Shown: positions 47,401-59,377, numbered from the stretch's first letter. The stretch is DNA of 64,000 nucleotides from Diatrype stigma (GCA_022225965.2 JAKJXP020000072.1:1-64000); one strand, 5' to 3'. The notes: a model not told the origin generated them from the sequence alone. Program-made: numbers and translations.

Positions 47401-49909
47401 CACGTACAATTTCCTAGACGACACTATCGTGCAGTCTGTCCAGGACAACCCGGGTCAGGATATTACCGACAAGTGGAATAAGAGGCTTGATGATACGGCT
47501 AACAACCGGACGCTCCATGCTGAAGTGTCTAACAGTATCAACTGTATCAAAAACACATTCTACGTCGGCATACCGGATTTCCGATATACTCCCCGATGCC
47601 AGGTCAATAACTATCTTCTTTTGGCATTCACCATCATGATCTGCATCGTGGTCGGCATTAAGTTCATTGCCGCGCTGCAGTTCGGCTCCAAGCGGCGACC
47701 AGCTCCTCAGGATAAATTCGTCATCTGCCAAGTTCCGGCTTACACTGAGGGAGAAGATTCTCTTAGGAAGGCTCTCGATTCTCTCACTGCTCTCCAGTAC
47801 GACAACAAGAGGAAGCTGATTTGCGTCATCTGCGACGGTGTCATTGTCGGTGAAGGCAATGATCGTCCTACTCCCAAGATTGTTTTGGACATTCTCGGAG
47901 TTGACCCCAAGGTAGACCCTCCAGCTCTCCCTTTCAAATCTGTCGGCAACGGCAGTGAGCAATTGAACTACGGAAAGGTCTACTCTGGTCTCTACGAATA
48001 TGAAGGAAACGTCGTCCCCTACCTTGTTGTCGTGAAAGTGGGCAAGGAGTCGGAACAAGTCAAGTCGAAGCCGGGTAATCGTGGCAAGCGTGATTCTCAA
48101 ATCTTGCTCATGAGCTTCCTCAACCGCGTCCACCATCGCGCTCCCATGAACCCCCTCGAGCTTGAGATGTTCCACCAGATCAACAACATTATCGGTGTTG
48201 ACCCCGAACTGTACGAATATCTTTTCATGGTCGATGCCGATACTTGCGTCCGAGAAGATTCCCTGAACAGACTTGTTGCGGCTTGTGCCAATAACTCGAA
48301 GATCGCTGGTATATGTGGTGAGACGGCTTTGCAGAACGAAGAACGGTCATGGTGGAGTATGATCCAGGTCTACGAATACTATATTTCTCACCATCTCGCA
48401 AAAGCCTTCGAATCTCTGTTCGGCAGTGTCACATGTTTACCCGGATGGTACGTATCCCACAACACCCTACAACTTGATAGAATGTGTGACTAACAAGCAT
48501 CTAGTTTCACGATGTATCGTCTAAGGACCGCTGATCGTGGCAAGCCCCTAATCATTTCCGACGCAGTTATCAAGGAATACAGTATCTGCAACGTGGACAC
48601 TCTCCACAAGAAGAATCTGCTGTCTCTAGGAGAGGATCGATTCCTCACGACGTTGATGACCAAGAACTTCCCTCATATGTCCTACAAGTTCACTGCGGAT
48701 GCGTACTGTCAAACTGCCGCCCCCGAGCAATGGAGTGTCCTATTATCGCAGCGTCGCAGATGGATCAACTCGACAGTCCACAACCTGGTAGAGCTGATGA
48801 TGCTCAAAGACATGTGCGGTTTCTGCTGTTTTTCTATGCGCTTTGTTGTCTTCATCGATCTTACTGGAACAATTATCCTGCCAGCGACGTGTGTCTACCT
48901 GGGCTATCTGCTCTACAAGGTTATTACGCATTCTGGCCAGTTCCCTCTTATCTCCATCGTCATGATTGCGGCGGTGTACGGTCTTCAGGCCCTCATCTTC
49001 ATCCTCAAGCGGCAGTGGCAGCACATCGGCTGGATGATCATCTACATCCTTGCCTTCCCGGTATACTCGTTCATCCTTCCCATCTACTCTTTCTGGAACC
49101 AGGACAACTTCACGTGGGGTAACACCCGTATCGTCATCGGTGAAAAGGGAGACAAGCAGATCGTGGCCGTCGATGACGAAGGCTTCGATCCGCGCTCCAT
49201 CCCGCTGCAGCGCTGGGACGACTACGCCATCCTCAACAACCTGCCGGGCCGACGTGGTCTCCACCAGGAGAAGGCTCATGAGATGTACGACGATACCTAC
49301 GAGATGGACGACATGAAGTCGGTCTACTCGTCCGTGCGGCAGCCCTCGGTTCTCACCGGCCTACAGGGTCGCGGCGGCTACATGCCTCCGCAGTCGCCAG
49401 CCCCCTTCCAGCACCAGCAGCGCCAGTCCCAGTACATGAACAACCCCTACTCGGACAACCCCGCACACAACCGACAATCCACCGCCTCGTACGGCGATTT
49501 CCAGCGTCTGCAGAACCAGTCTCCCTATTCGGACCACCCCAGTCAGCAGAACCCGCACAGCCGGCAGCCGAGCATGAGCAACCTCCGCAGCGTGGCCAAC
49601 GTGTCGCCCCAGCACGACTACCGGGCATCGGCCGCGACCCCCGGCCTGAGCAGCGGCGTGCGCACACCCATGGGCATGCGGGGCCACCAGAGCACGGTGT
49701 CGTTCGACTTCCAGCGTGGGCCCCACCAGGGTCCCGATGACGAGACCATCGCTGCTACGATTCAGGCCGTGCTGCGGGACGTGGACCTCGATTCCGTCAC
49801 CAAGAAGCAGCTGAGGGCCCTCGTCGAGCAGAGGCTGCAGACGGAGCTCGTCGGCGAGCGGAGGGCGTTCATGGATGGGCAGATCGACCATGAACTCGCC
49901 AACATGTAA
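44417..49909 (+). CDS. csmB: Class VII chitin synthase with degenerate myosin-like domain
   Basis: Predicted exons are 44417-44724, 44779-48447 and 48505-49909, giving 1793 aa. The second intron splits CLPG-C-FTMYR and is confirmed by the paralogous sequence in the class V enzyme. The N-terminal region aligns in layout with the myosin-like domain of the class V protein, but the P-loop GESGSGKT is replaced by SSLHTSTPS, so ATP binding is probably lost. Then come membrane helices, a cytochrome-b5-like part ([16 protein letters not shown], about residue 823), the catalytic core with MVDADTCV (about 1253), [11 protein letters not shown] (about 1368) and QRRRW (1408-1412), further helices, and a Gln/Ser/Pro-rich linker before a C-terminal DEK_C-like domain. 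It makes chitin with the class V partner in polarised growth and wall integrity. CsmB is the Aspergillus name, once called class VI. Confidence 0.95.
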
Positions 49910-50041
49910 TGGTGATGTAGCAGAAGAGCAGATCAAGACACTGACACTGCTACTCGCCCCTCCCCGCCCTATCTAAACAACATATCATTGCAAGGAACGA
50001 GCGAACGAGCCAGAGTATAGTATGGAAATGAAGAAAGAAAG

Positions 50042-50047
50042 AATAAA
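50042..50047 (+). terminator. Candidate polyadenylation signal of the class VII chitin synthase gene
   Basis: An exact AATAAA lies about 135 bases past the stop codon in an A-rich context. Fungal signals are loose, so this is only a candidate. Confidence 0.4.
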
Positions 50048-50990
50048 GGTTGTACATATGTTTATATAGTAGCGAGGCGAGGTTTGCTGGTTGCGATGGC
50101 GATTGCGATGGGCATATCATATCATATCATTGTTTTCGTGTTTCCCTCATCGCTCTTCAACAACTAATGACAACAATCCACACTCTGGGAACTGACTGGT
50201 TGGGGGGAATCATCATCATCATCATACATCATCATTCTGGTTCCAGGATACAAAGCCTTACGTGCGCGCGGAGAAGGGTGGCGTTGCATTTAATCAACTG
50301 CTTTTTTATGTGGTTCTGTTTCGATGAGACAAAGGAAAGTCGAGATAATAAGTTCGAGGCACGATTGATTATGTTGGGGGATGTTTAATATCGCAGCCAG
50401 CGCTTGGTTTGTTTTTTGGATCAACTACGGGAGGAGAGGGAAAGGGAATTGGGAATAGGATAGGAAAGGAAGGGAAAGAAACCCTTTCACATAGTCATAT
50501 CATCATCATGATCATTACTACGTACTGCTTGAGCATGTGTCATGGGTTGTTATTATTAGATGAATTATTGCCGTAGTTGGCCTGCCTTCTTCATAGGAAG
50601 TAGGTACCTAATAGTTTGTGTGCCTTCGTCATTCACTGGACGTGATCAATTAACTGGTGGGCGGGATACGCTGAAGCCACCAAGGTGTAGGTAGGTAGGT
50701 AGCTGGCGAGGTGCTTGATTCAATACACTTTACGTACTTAAAGTAGTTATCCTGATAAGACGTGGATGCGCGTTGCACCGCATAATTGCGCGTGTTCGTT
50801 TCTTTCTATATGCGACATCACCTATCCATCGGTTCTGTTACACGTCACCTAGCAACAGCATAGACAAGAGAATTCCACATCGAGAGACGACCACGACATG
50901 GTGCTTGTTATGGGGTCATAAGCCTAGATATCCCAGTCTCGGGCCTCGGTTCTCCTTGACGGTCAAGTAGGGTGCTGCCTACCAGCATGT

Positions 50991-51100
50991 ACACACTCAT
51001 ACACACTCATACACACTCATACACACTCATACACACTCATACACACTCATACACACTCATACACACTCATACACACTCATACACACTCATACACACTCAT
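50991..51100. repeat. 10-bp minisatellite (ACACACTCAT x11)
   Basis: Eleven perfect head-to-tail copies of ACACACTCAT, followed by a degenerate ACACTCCCGCTCATAC tail. Perfect identity suggests recent expansion and length polymorphism between strains. It is noncoding. Confidence 0.97.
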
Positions 51101-51703
51101 ACACTCCCGCTCATACGCGCGCGTATATGTATATACAGATTCCAGATTGTACGAGGACCTGTCTAGTCCGGCCATTCAACTTCAAATACCTTCCCGGTCA
51201 CAATACTCTGGGCGGGAAACCCCTTCTTATGCAGAGTTCTAACCGTTATATGCACGGTATATGGCGGCCAGAATATTACATATGCAAAGAGTTTAGTAAG
51301 TAGGTGATAAGTATAAGTATAAATAGGGGCAAGTCACTTAGCCAGCGAAGGGAGGGTCGGGGGGGCCTCCACCAAACCATATACTCGCGCGTATACGTAC
51401 ACCTGGAAAGGTTACGTCGGTCATAAAATCGCCAGGGAAGCTCGATCTGGTGAGAAATAAGGGACGAAAGGCAATACCAAGTCCTAATGGCTCTGTAGTC
51501 GTTTCATTTTTTTGGCCGTACACATATAACAGTTTCGAGTGACAGTGTTTTGTTCCCGGGAACATGGAGGTCACGAGAGTGATATTGCCGTCATGAGAAA
51601 ATGTACCACTTTGATGTTGCTTTAATTCACCACTAGAGTATACTGTATATATGTTCAACCCACAAGCTAGCCTTCGCATTGAAAATTCTCCTGTTCCAGA
51701 CCA

Positions 51704-53214
51704 TCACTGGATTTTCCCAACGCCCTTCAGTCTCAGATAGACATCCGTACCCCAGCCGTACAAACTTTGCACCGCGATGCCGCCGCCGAAGTATTCCGCA
51801 TACGCCCGACTCAGCGGTAACCCGTAACCCAATCCTGCAATGGAGCTGGCGCCCCCATTCGCCGCAGAGATGACGCCTAGTGCGTCGTGGTTGCTGCCGT
51901 CGCTAGGGAAGTCATCCTCCTCGTTGAACGTGGTGAAGCTGTAACTCCAGATATTCGGCAGCACTTCAGGGGCAATACCGCCGCCGCGGTCCCGAATACG
52001 GATCGTCACGCCCGGCGCGTTATCGTCAAGTGGCTTGATGGCATCGATCTTGAAAGCACCCTTGTCCTCGGCAGGAGGGCCCAAAGTCACTCTTGGCGGC
52101 CCAGCGTCAGGTGGCTCCGGAGCAATGGTGATGACTATGGGCTCGCGGTTCTGCCGATTCTCTATAGTTGCACGGAATGCGTTTTTGAGCAGCTCTGTCG
52201 CTATGTACTCGAGGTGCATGGGCACAAAGGCGAAGGTCGTGTCGGGCTCGCCATCGATGATCCAATGCGGACGCACGCCATACTTAAGCTCGCAAATATC
52301 CGCCACGAAGCCGGCGCACGAATCGACAATGGCGGCTGGAGAGAGGGCTGTGTCGATGACACCGATGTAGCTCGGATGTTCAATGCAAGGTGTAGGGCTA
52401 GCGGACGGGTCGAAGTGTGGTGCACTACTATAGTGTAGCGCTATGTGCTGCTCTGCAACAAGCCGGGTGCCGATACGTGTCCGTAGATGTGTGTCGAGAA
52501 AATTGGTGACCTCGGCGGGCGATATGTATCGCCGGCATTCTAAAAAGCCCTTCTACTACATGTCAGCACATGGCTATATATGAGGAGCACGAAGGGCGCA
52601 CGGATAGATCTACGTACAGCTAGTATAGGAATTGTCTGGTCGTGGGTAGCTACCAGTTCGGCCAGGACGCTCGTGAAGCGGATCTCTGCGTCAATGTTCG
52701 AGATAGTATCATGCTGCCAAGGCAGAAGAGTCGAGAGCGAGTGCAAATAATTGTTGTAGATCTTGTTGATATTGGGATTCGAAACAACGATGAAGGGGAG
52801 GTTCCGAAGTGCTTGGATGCGTTTTGCTAGGCGGATAGGGAGGAGAGACAGGGTGAAATTGGCCGAAGAATACAATGCCTCTGTCGATAGGGGTGGTCGG
52901 CCATGTCTAACAGAAGTGAATTAAGTCAGCCAGCTGGCTAGGTAATGAATTACAAGGATCCAAGCTTACTTGACCAGGTCAGCTAGACTCAATGAATGCT
53001 GTGACTTGGAGGCTAGGTTTACAATCTCATCGTCGGTAACTACAGAAGTGTGTGGTGGATGATGAGACCGCTTGTGGTGAGCAGACGAGGCGCTGCTGTC
53101 TGGAGCATGTGATCGTGAAGAAAATAGAGACTTGGCGAGATGGGTGCTAGAGATTCTCTGAATCGAGGCATTGGGCGAAGTTAAGCACCTCAATGGCCCC
53201 CTTTTGGTTATCAT
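51704..53214 (-). CDS. Mitochondrial PDK/BCKDK-family protein kinase
   Basis: Predicted exons are 52970-53214, 52618-52906 and 51704-52552, giving 460 aa. The N-terminus (MITKRGPLRCLTSPNASIQR) is basic and Ser-rich, fitting a mitochondrial presequence. The BCDHK_Adom3-type N-domain is seen in FTLSLLPIRLAKRIQALRNL and VATHDQTIPILAKGFLECRR. The GHKL ATPase part has the N-box ELLKNAFRAT (about residue 298), the G1 box RDRGGGI (about 366) and the G2 box GLGYGLPLSRAYAEYFGG (about 415). Such kinases phosphorylate and inactivate the E1-alpha subunit of pyruvate or branched-chain 2-oxoacid dehydrogenase in the mitochondrial matrix. I cannot tell which substrate by eye (yeast homologues Pkp1/Pkp2). 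The last acceptor is a tandem TAGTAG; only the downstream one keeps the frame. Confidence 0.93.
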
Positions 53215-54126
53215 GGCGGCATGATTGTGTGGTTGACAACGTTGGATCTGGTTTGTGTAGCGGTGAAAGATCTGAGGACGAGACAGGCCAGGAAGGTAAG
53301 GCAGGTGAAGCACGGCAGGTCAAGCAGGTAAAACAGGTAAAACGAGTAAAACAGGCCAGGCCAGGACGTATGATGTAAGTCACCTCCCTAGGTAGACTAA
53401 GTACCTACTATAGAAAGCTGGTATAGGGAGTATAGGGATGAGACGTTGTGGCAGTAGCAGCTCGGGTGTGGCTACAGACCGCGGCCACAGACTCGCAGGT
53501 CACAAGAGCACGCAGGCACTTACGTAAGGTCAAGTCCTACCTACCTTCTTACACCTACCTACCCTGCACCTGCCGGCTGCCGGCTGCCTGCAATAAAGCT
53601 TATCGGGGTGGGGTCGACGTCAGATGCCGATCTAAACCGATCGACGGGGCACTTGGGCATACACAAACTCCCGTCCATACCTACTTCGTACTTCATATAG
53701 AAATCTATGTCCTGTATCTTGAAATTCACCTGCACCCATCACCCTAGAGAGCAGACCCTTCTGTTCGTGAAATGACGTATAGTGTAGTAGCACATCACAT
53801 GGAGAGTTATACACGCACAGGCTGCATTGCATACATACATACAATGTGAGAGTGGCAGTAAGTCGCGTGGAGTGTAACAGTTACATGCTAGAATGAGGTA
53901 CCTAGGGCTAGGAGCGGCTATAACGGGCTCATCCGACCGATGTCTCCCGTCATCCATCGTATCAATCACCCCACGGTACATATTACCCCGCCATCAGCAT
54001 CACCCACGGCCACCCACGACCTTATTAGGATCCAGGTAGGCTGAAGCTTAGAGCACAGCATCGCTGTAGCTAAGCCTTCCAACAGAATGGTGCAGGTATT
54101 CTATGCAGGTATTCCCATGGCCGCAC
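53215..54126. promoter_or_regulatory. Spacer between the mitochondrial kinase and the I9 inhibitor gene
   Basis: It carries the promoter/leader of the kinase gene and the 3' UTR of the inhibitor gene, both on the minus strand. Imperfect 10-bp CAGGTAAAAC-like repeats lie at about 53320-53357, just upstream of the kinase start. Short ORFs on both strands have no domain. Confidence 0.55.
53320..53357. repeat. Imperfect 10-bp tandem repeat (CAGGTAAAAC-like)
   Basis: Three to four copies of a CAGGTAAAA-type unit lie 100-150 bp upstream of the kinase start codon. The role is unknown. Confidence 0.7.
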
Positions 54127-54492
54127 CTATTGGATCTTCACCTCCTGGTCCAGCTCAACCGCCTTGACATGTTCATGCGACTCCAAGGTGGTGACCGCGT
54201 CTTGCGGGAACTCAACACTGCGACAGACTGCATCAGCCAACAGCCGTAAAATATGGCTTGGTTAAGCGTAGAAAGGTATAGTAGGCAACTCACGAGAAGC
54301 CCTTAATAAGGTTGTACTCATGGCGGATCTGGCCGCCTTGGTCTTGAGCATGCTTCTTTGCGGCAGCCACCTGGTCGGCGGAGGCATCCGGCTTGCACGT
54401 AACCTGATGAAGCGAGTTGGTTAGCTGTAAGTGTTCGAACAAGAACCGCAACCGCCATGATGGGAGCCTGTTCTTACAATGTAGGTAGGCAT
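54127..54492 (-). CDS. Proteinase inhibitor I9 protein (Pbi2-like)
   Basis: A three-exon gene: 54478-54492 (only 15 nt, MPTYI), 54294-54403 and 54127-54217. Introns are 74 and 76 nt, and the product is 71 aa. No single open frame shows it; it was found by joining exons. The protein reads as an inhibitor I9 propeptide-like fold: MPTYIVTCKPDASADQVA, AKKHAQDQGGQIRHEYN, LIKGFSVEFPQDAVTTLESH and KAVELDQEVKIQ. In yeast the homologue Pbi2 (IB2) inhibits vacuolar proteinase B and is part of LMA1, which assists vacuole fusion. There is no signal peptide, consistent with a cytosolic protein. In exon 3 the upstream alternative acceptor would create a stop, so the second CAG is used. Confidence 0.92.
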
Positions 54493-54930
54493 TCTGACGG
54501 GTAATGAAGTATGAAATAGACGTCTATGTGGCTTCTGATACTCGGTAGGTAGTACGAGGCGTTGTTGTAGGAGGGCTTGTTTGTGGATCTGCCAGACGGA
54601 CAAGTTGAGGGGTTTCATGCGAATTTAAACAAGTCAAGCCGAAGTGGTATTAGCCAGCAGGGAGTGAGGGTCACACTTATTAGGCATGTACGTATAGGTG
54701 TGTTTCAAGGTTGGACCTGGAAGTTCAGGTGCTGGCTGGAGGCCTTCAGACCTGTTGGGAGGGATGACGTACTTGTATTCCCACGTGAATCCAGGTATCT
54801 TTCGCGATTGCTTTCATTGGGTTCTCGGCCAGCTGGTAATGGCAACCTAGTAGTGCTAAGTGCCGGTCTTCATGTTGCAATTGCCCTTACGCGTACTAAA
54901 AGCATGTGCCTACGGGATGCGTATACGTAT

Positions 54931-54990
54931 GGGTATGTGTATGGGTATGTGTATGGGTATGTGTATGGGTATGTGTATGGGTATGTGTAT
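54931..54990. repeat. 12-bp minisatellite (GGGTATGTGTAT x5)
   Basis: Five perfect head-to-tail 12-bp copies, then a degenerate GTGTGTAT. Noncoding, in the spacer between the I9 inhibitor gene and bms1. Confidence 0.95.
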
Positions 54991-55358
54991 GTGTGTATTC
55001 CAGCTGAACACTTGCTCAGTCCTGCTATGAGGTTCATGTTCAACCCTGAATGCATCGAGTTATCTGGGCTGGCAACGATATCAAGAATGTATGCGTGCAT
55101 ACAACACTATACCCCGATATACATCCTCCTGGTGATCACGCTTCTATGCACGCCTCTCATTACCTCGCCGTTACCTAGATGGGTATTTATTGCGTACGCT
55201 AGGGTCACGGAGCCCAACTGTTATATGTGCTCTATAGGCTTGTAGGGACGTAGGGACCCGTACTTCTGTCTCCTGCCTGCCCCTTGATATTTGTCTTGGC
55301 TGTCTTGGTGGAGGTTCGCAGTATAGGAGCGGAGCTGATAGGTAGGTACTACTGGTAA

Positions 55359-55391
55359 TATAGCGTTGGTATAGCGTTGGTATAGCGTTGA
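55359..55391. repeat. 11-bp tandem repeat (TATAGCGTTGG x3)
   Basis: Three copies, the last ending TTGA, about 240-270 bp upstream of the bms1 start codon. Confidence 0.85.
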
Positions 55392-55630
55392 TATAACTCC
55401 ATCGTCCCGCATTAAAGTTTATCGATAACTAGCGCGACTGTGCGATAAGGAGATAAGCGCATCAATCCCGAAACTTTTTTGGTCTTGACGGGCAATCGGC
55501 AGGTAAAGCAGTCGAGTCGCATTCAACCTGGAAGCTCAGAGAACTCGGCGCCATCAATTGCTGCACGATTACTGCAGGTGCTTGCTTGCTTCTAAGGTTG
55601 TCCACCTCAACACGGCGCAATCCCGCCATC

Positions 55631-58600
55631 ATGGACGATCCAGCAGCCCATAAACCGCATCGCAAGTCCAAAGAGAAGAAGAAACACACGGGAGACCACA
55701 ACCCTAAAGCCTTCGCCTTTTCCAACCCCGGGAAGCTCCAAAGAGCAGCAGCTAGATCTCACGATGTATGCATCCAGAATTTCAGGGGCAGGTTTTCAAA
55801 AATAGGGTCGGTCATTAACATAGTATCATAGATCAAAGAAAAGCGACTACATGTTCCCCTCGCCGATCGAGTTCCCGACGAACCTCCACCACGACTTGTG
55901 ACGATCGTTGGCCCATCCGGTGTTGGGAAGACCACGCTCTTGAAGTCGCTCATCCGTCGATATGCGAAAGAAACTATAACCGACCCGAAAGGGCCTATTA
56001 CCGTCGTTACCTCGAAGAAGCAGCGGTTGACATTCGTCGAATGCCCTAACGAGCTCGAGGCCATGGTAGACATTGCCAAGGTGGCTGATATTGTTCTTCT
56101 TATGATAGATGGCAACTATGGCTTCGAGATGGAGACTATGGAATTCCTCAACGTGCTCGCGGCTACTGGAATGCCGGGTAACGTGTTCGGGATATTGACG
56201 CATCTCGATCTATTCAGAAAACCACAAGCACTCAAGGACGCAAAGAAAAGGTTAAAACACAGATTATGGAGTGAGCTCTACCAAGGTGCTCATCTCTTCT
56301 ATCTTTCCGGTGTCATCAATGGCCGTTATCCAGACAGGGAAGTTCACAACTTGTCCCGCTTTCTCTCTGTCATGAAAAGCCCTCGACCGCTTATCTGGAG
56401 GAACTCGCATCCATATACCATCATCGACAGCTTCCGAGACATCACACACCCAACCAAAATCGAAGAGGATGAGAGTTGCGATCGATCTGTCACTTTATCT
56501 GGCTACTTACGAGGCACCAACTTTTCCGCCCAAGGGCAGCGCGTTCACATTCCTGGGCTAGGAGACTTCACAGTTCGAGATATAGAGGCCTTGCCGGACC
56601 CTTGCCCAACGCCCGCGATGGAGAAAGCGAGCGGTAAGCCTAATAGGAGGAGGCTGGATGAGAAGGAGAAGAAACTCTATGCCCCTATGGCGGACAGGAG
56701 TGGCCTAAAAATCGACGGCGATCAAATCTGGATTTCCCGGGAAAAGGGCTTCAACTTTGACAAGGAGGCCGAAGATGTGGAACGTGGCGAGGGAGAAGAG
56801 CTCATTATAGGACTACAATCTGAGCGACGCTTGTTAGGGCAGACAGAGGATGGCGTGCAGCTATTCCGGGGCGCCGAGAAGGTGAAGCAAATCCCTGAAG
56901 AGGAGGACACAGGACGGAAACAGCAACGCGTTGCCCGATTTGCCGATAGAGATGAGGGCGACGACGACGGGTTTCTTGAGGATGAAGGCTTTGTAAGCGG
57001 GGAAGAAGAACTCGCTTCTGACGAGGAAACGGAGTTCAACGAAGCCAAGCTGGGGAAGATGTTCCGGAAAGATCCGGAACAGGACGAGAAAGAGGCCGAC
57101 CTTGCCTTTGCCGACAGCGACTCCGACTTGGGCTCAATATCGGGTGACGATCTAGGCGAAGAGGACGGCTCGGAGGACGAATTTGACGAAGAAGAAGCCG
57201 CTTTGAGGTGGAAGGATGATCTAGCAGGCAAGGCGCAGCTACTACATGGAAGTCGCCCATCTTACCGAACCGTCGATCTAGCACGTTTGATATACGACAA
57301 TTCTTTGACCACTGATGAAGTTCTTCAGAGATGGAAGGGCGAGACAGACAGCAATGGTGTGGAAGAGGACATTGAGGGGTCCGAAGACGAGGAATTCTTC
57401 AAGAAGTCCAAACAAGAGAAGGGTGCGACATCAGAAGATCGCTTAATCCCTGTTTATAATTACGACGACCTCGCTGCTAAGTGGTCCGTGGATGAGAACA
57501 TTGAGATGCTCCGTCAACGTTTTACAGCAACTACACTGTCTGGAGGAAATGGCGAAACTGACGGGTTTGGCGACGACGATAATGAAGATGGTGAGGATGG
57601 AGACGAAGATGACGAGGGAGATGGGGAGTTTGAAGACCTTGAAACCGGAGATCAACACAAAGTTGAACAGCAACCAGCAGAAAGCTTAGAAGCAGAACGG
57701 GAGAGAAATGCTCGAAGGAAAGAGGAGCTCAAGCTCAGGTTCGAAGAAGAGGACCGTGAAGGCTTGTTCAATGACAAAGCGGCTGCTAGACGGGAAGGGG
57801 GGGATGCGGAAGAATTTGGCGAGGACGACTGGTATGATGCTCAAAAGAGTTTACTCCAGAAGCAACTCGATATCAACAATGCCGAGTTCGACGCATTGGA
57901 TGAACGGCAAAGAACTGCAATCGAGGGTTTCAAGGCTGGCAAGTATGCAAAGTTTGTCCTGGATGGTGTACCGGCGGAATTCGTTACAAATTTCGATGGT
58001 CGAATGCCCATGATAATCGGTGGTCTGTCTGCACTAGAGGACCGATTCGGGTATGTTCACGTCCGCATCAAGCGACATAGGTGGCACAAGAAGATCCTGA
58101 AAACAAATGACCCCTTAATCTTTTCACTCGGCTGGAGAAGGTTTCAAACCCTCCCTATCTACAGTAAGTCAAATCCTCCCGATCCAAGGACGAAAATACG
58201 TCTCTGGGGCTTTAATTGACCGATTATAGGCATCTCCGACTCTCGGACGAGGAATAGGATGCTCAAGTACACCCCTGAACATATGCATTGCTTTGGGTAC
58301 GTTGCCTGCAAAACACCCCCTTGAACAGTATATAGCTAACAAGGTATTACAGCACGATATACGGTCCATTGATCGCTCCCAATACGGGATTTTGCTGTTT
58401 TCAGTCCTTCTCCTCTACCAACCCTGGCTTTCGCATAGCTGCTACAGGCAATGTGCTATCTGTCGATGAATCTACGGAGATAGTAAAGAAGCTCAAGCTC
58501 ACGGGTTCACCCTATAAGGTCTTCAAGAACACCGCGTTCATAAAGGATATGTTCAGCAGCTCTCTTGAGATAGCCAAATTCGAGGGTGCTGCCATAAAGA

Positions 58601-59377
58601 CGGTGTCCGGAATCCGGTAAGGCTCTCCCCAAACATGCAAAGATGTTTAAACTATGCGAATAATCGCTAACATAATCTTAGTGGTCAAATAAAGCGAGCT
58701 CTGTCTAAACCAGAAGGGCATTTTCGAGCTACATTCGAGGACAAGATCCTAATGAGTGATCTGGTATTCTTGCGTGCTTGGTAAGTGTCCAACTGCTGGG
58801 ACCGTACCAACTTTACTAGTCAACAATTACTAACACTCGGTTTTCAAGGTATGCCATCAAGCCACGGCGATTCTACAACCCTTGCACGAACCTTTTGGGA
58901 GGGTGGCAACCCATGCGGCTCACCGGAGAGGTGCGCCACGCGCAAGGGATAGCAACGCCCCAGCAGCCCAACAGTCAGTACCGCACCATCGAGCGGGCGA
59001 CGCGGCACTTCAACCCCCTCAAAGTACCCCGCGCCGTCGCGGCGAGCTTGCCGTACAAGTCGCAGATCGTGCGAACGAAGCCGCAGAAGCACAAGACGTA
59101 CATGCAGAAACGGGCGGTGGTCCTCGGGGGCGAGGAGAAGAAGGCACGCGCGCTGCTGCAGAAGCTCACCACGGTCCGCAAGGACACCGTCGCCAAGCGG
59201 AAGGCCAAGAAGGACGAGAAGCGCGCCGAGTTCCGCCAGAAGATGGAGAAGATGAACGAGAAGAAGGAGGCGCGGGAGAAGCGGGAGAAGCAGGAGTACT
59301 GGAGGAAAGAGGGGCGGAAGCGGAAGGGCGAGGAGGACGCGGACGGTGGTGGTGGTGGAGGGAAGCGGAGGAGATAG
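55631..59377 (+). CDS. bms1: Ribosome biogenesis GTPase Bms1
   Basis: Predicted exons are 55631-55765, 55832-58163, 58230-58296, 58353-58616, 58682-58780 and 58849-59377, giving 1141 aa, the family size. All junctions restore known Bms1 sequence ([55 protein letters not shown]). The N-terminal GTPase domain has the P-loop GPSGVGKT (about residues 72-79) and a G4-like THLD. The middle is very acidic (several Asp/Glu tracts). The C-terminal half is the ribosome-biogenesis domain shared with Tsr1, ending in Lys/Arg/Glu-rich helices. Bms1 acts in the nucleolus in the SSU processome, where it carries Rcl1 to pre-40S particles for pre-rRNA cleavage. The essential role is known from yeast; here it is inferred from family. 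Confidence 0.96.

Larger units (their letters stand above)
49910..51703. other. Convergent intergenic region after the class VII chitin synthase
   Basis: A 1.8-kb AT-rich spacer holding the 3' UTR of the chitin synthase and, at its right, that of the mitochondrial kinase gene. It contains a perfect 10-bp minisatellite at 50991-51100 and short CATCAT and GTAGGTAG runs. A 113-codon minus-strand frame at 51338-51679 has no domain and is not called. Confidence 0.6.
54493..55630. promoter_or_regulatory. Divergent promoter region (I9 inhibitor / bms1)
   Basis: A 1138-bp spacer between divergent starts. It has two tandem repeats: five perfect 12-bp units at 54931-54990 and three 11-bp units at 55359-55391. 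A 222-codon plus-strand frame (54577-55245) runs through the first repeat, lacks any domain and is not called. Two GATAAG words lie at about 55441-55456, near the bms1 start. Confidence 0.6.

Noticed and set aside
51338..51679. 113-codon minus-strand frame beyond the mitochondrial kinase stop
   Set aside because: It begins after the kinase stop at 51704, has no domain, and most likely lies in the 3' flank.
54577..55245. 222-codon plus-strand frame
   Set aside because: It runs through the 12-bp minisatellite and overlaps the first exon side of the I9 gene leader; no domain is seen.
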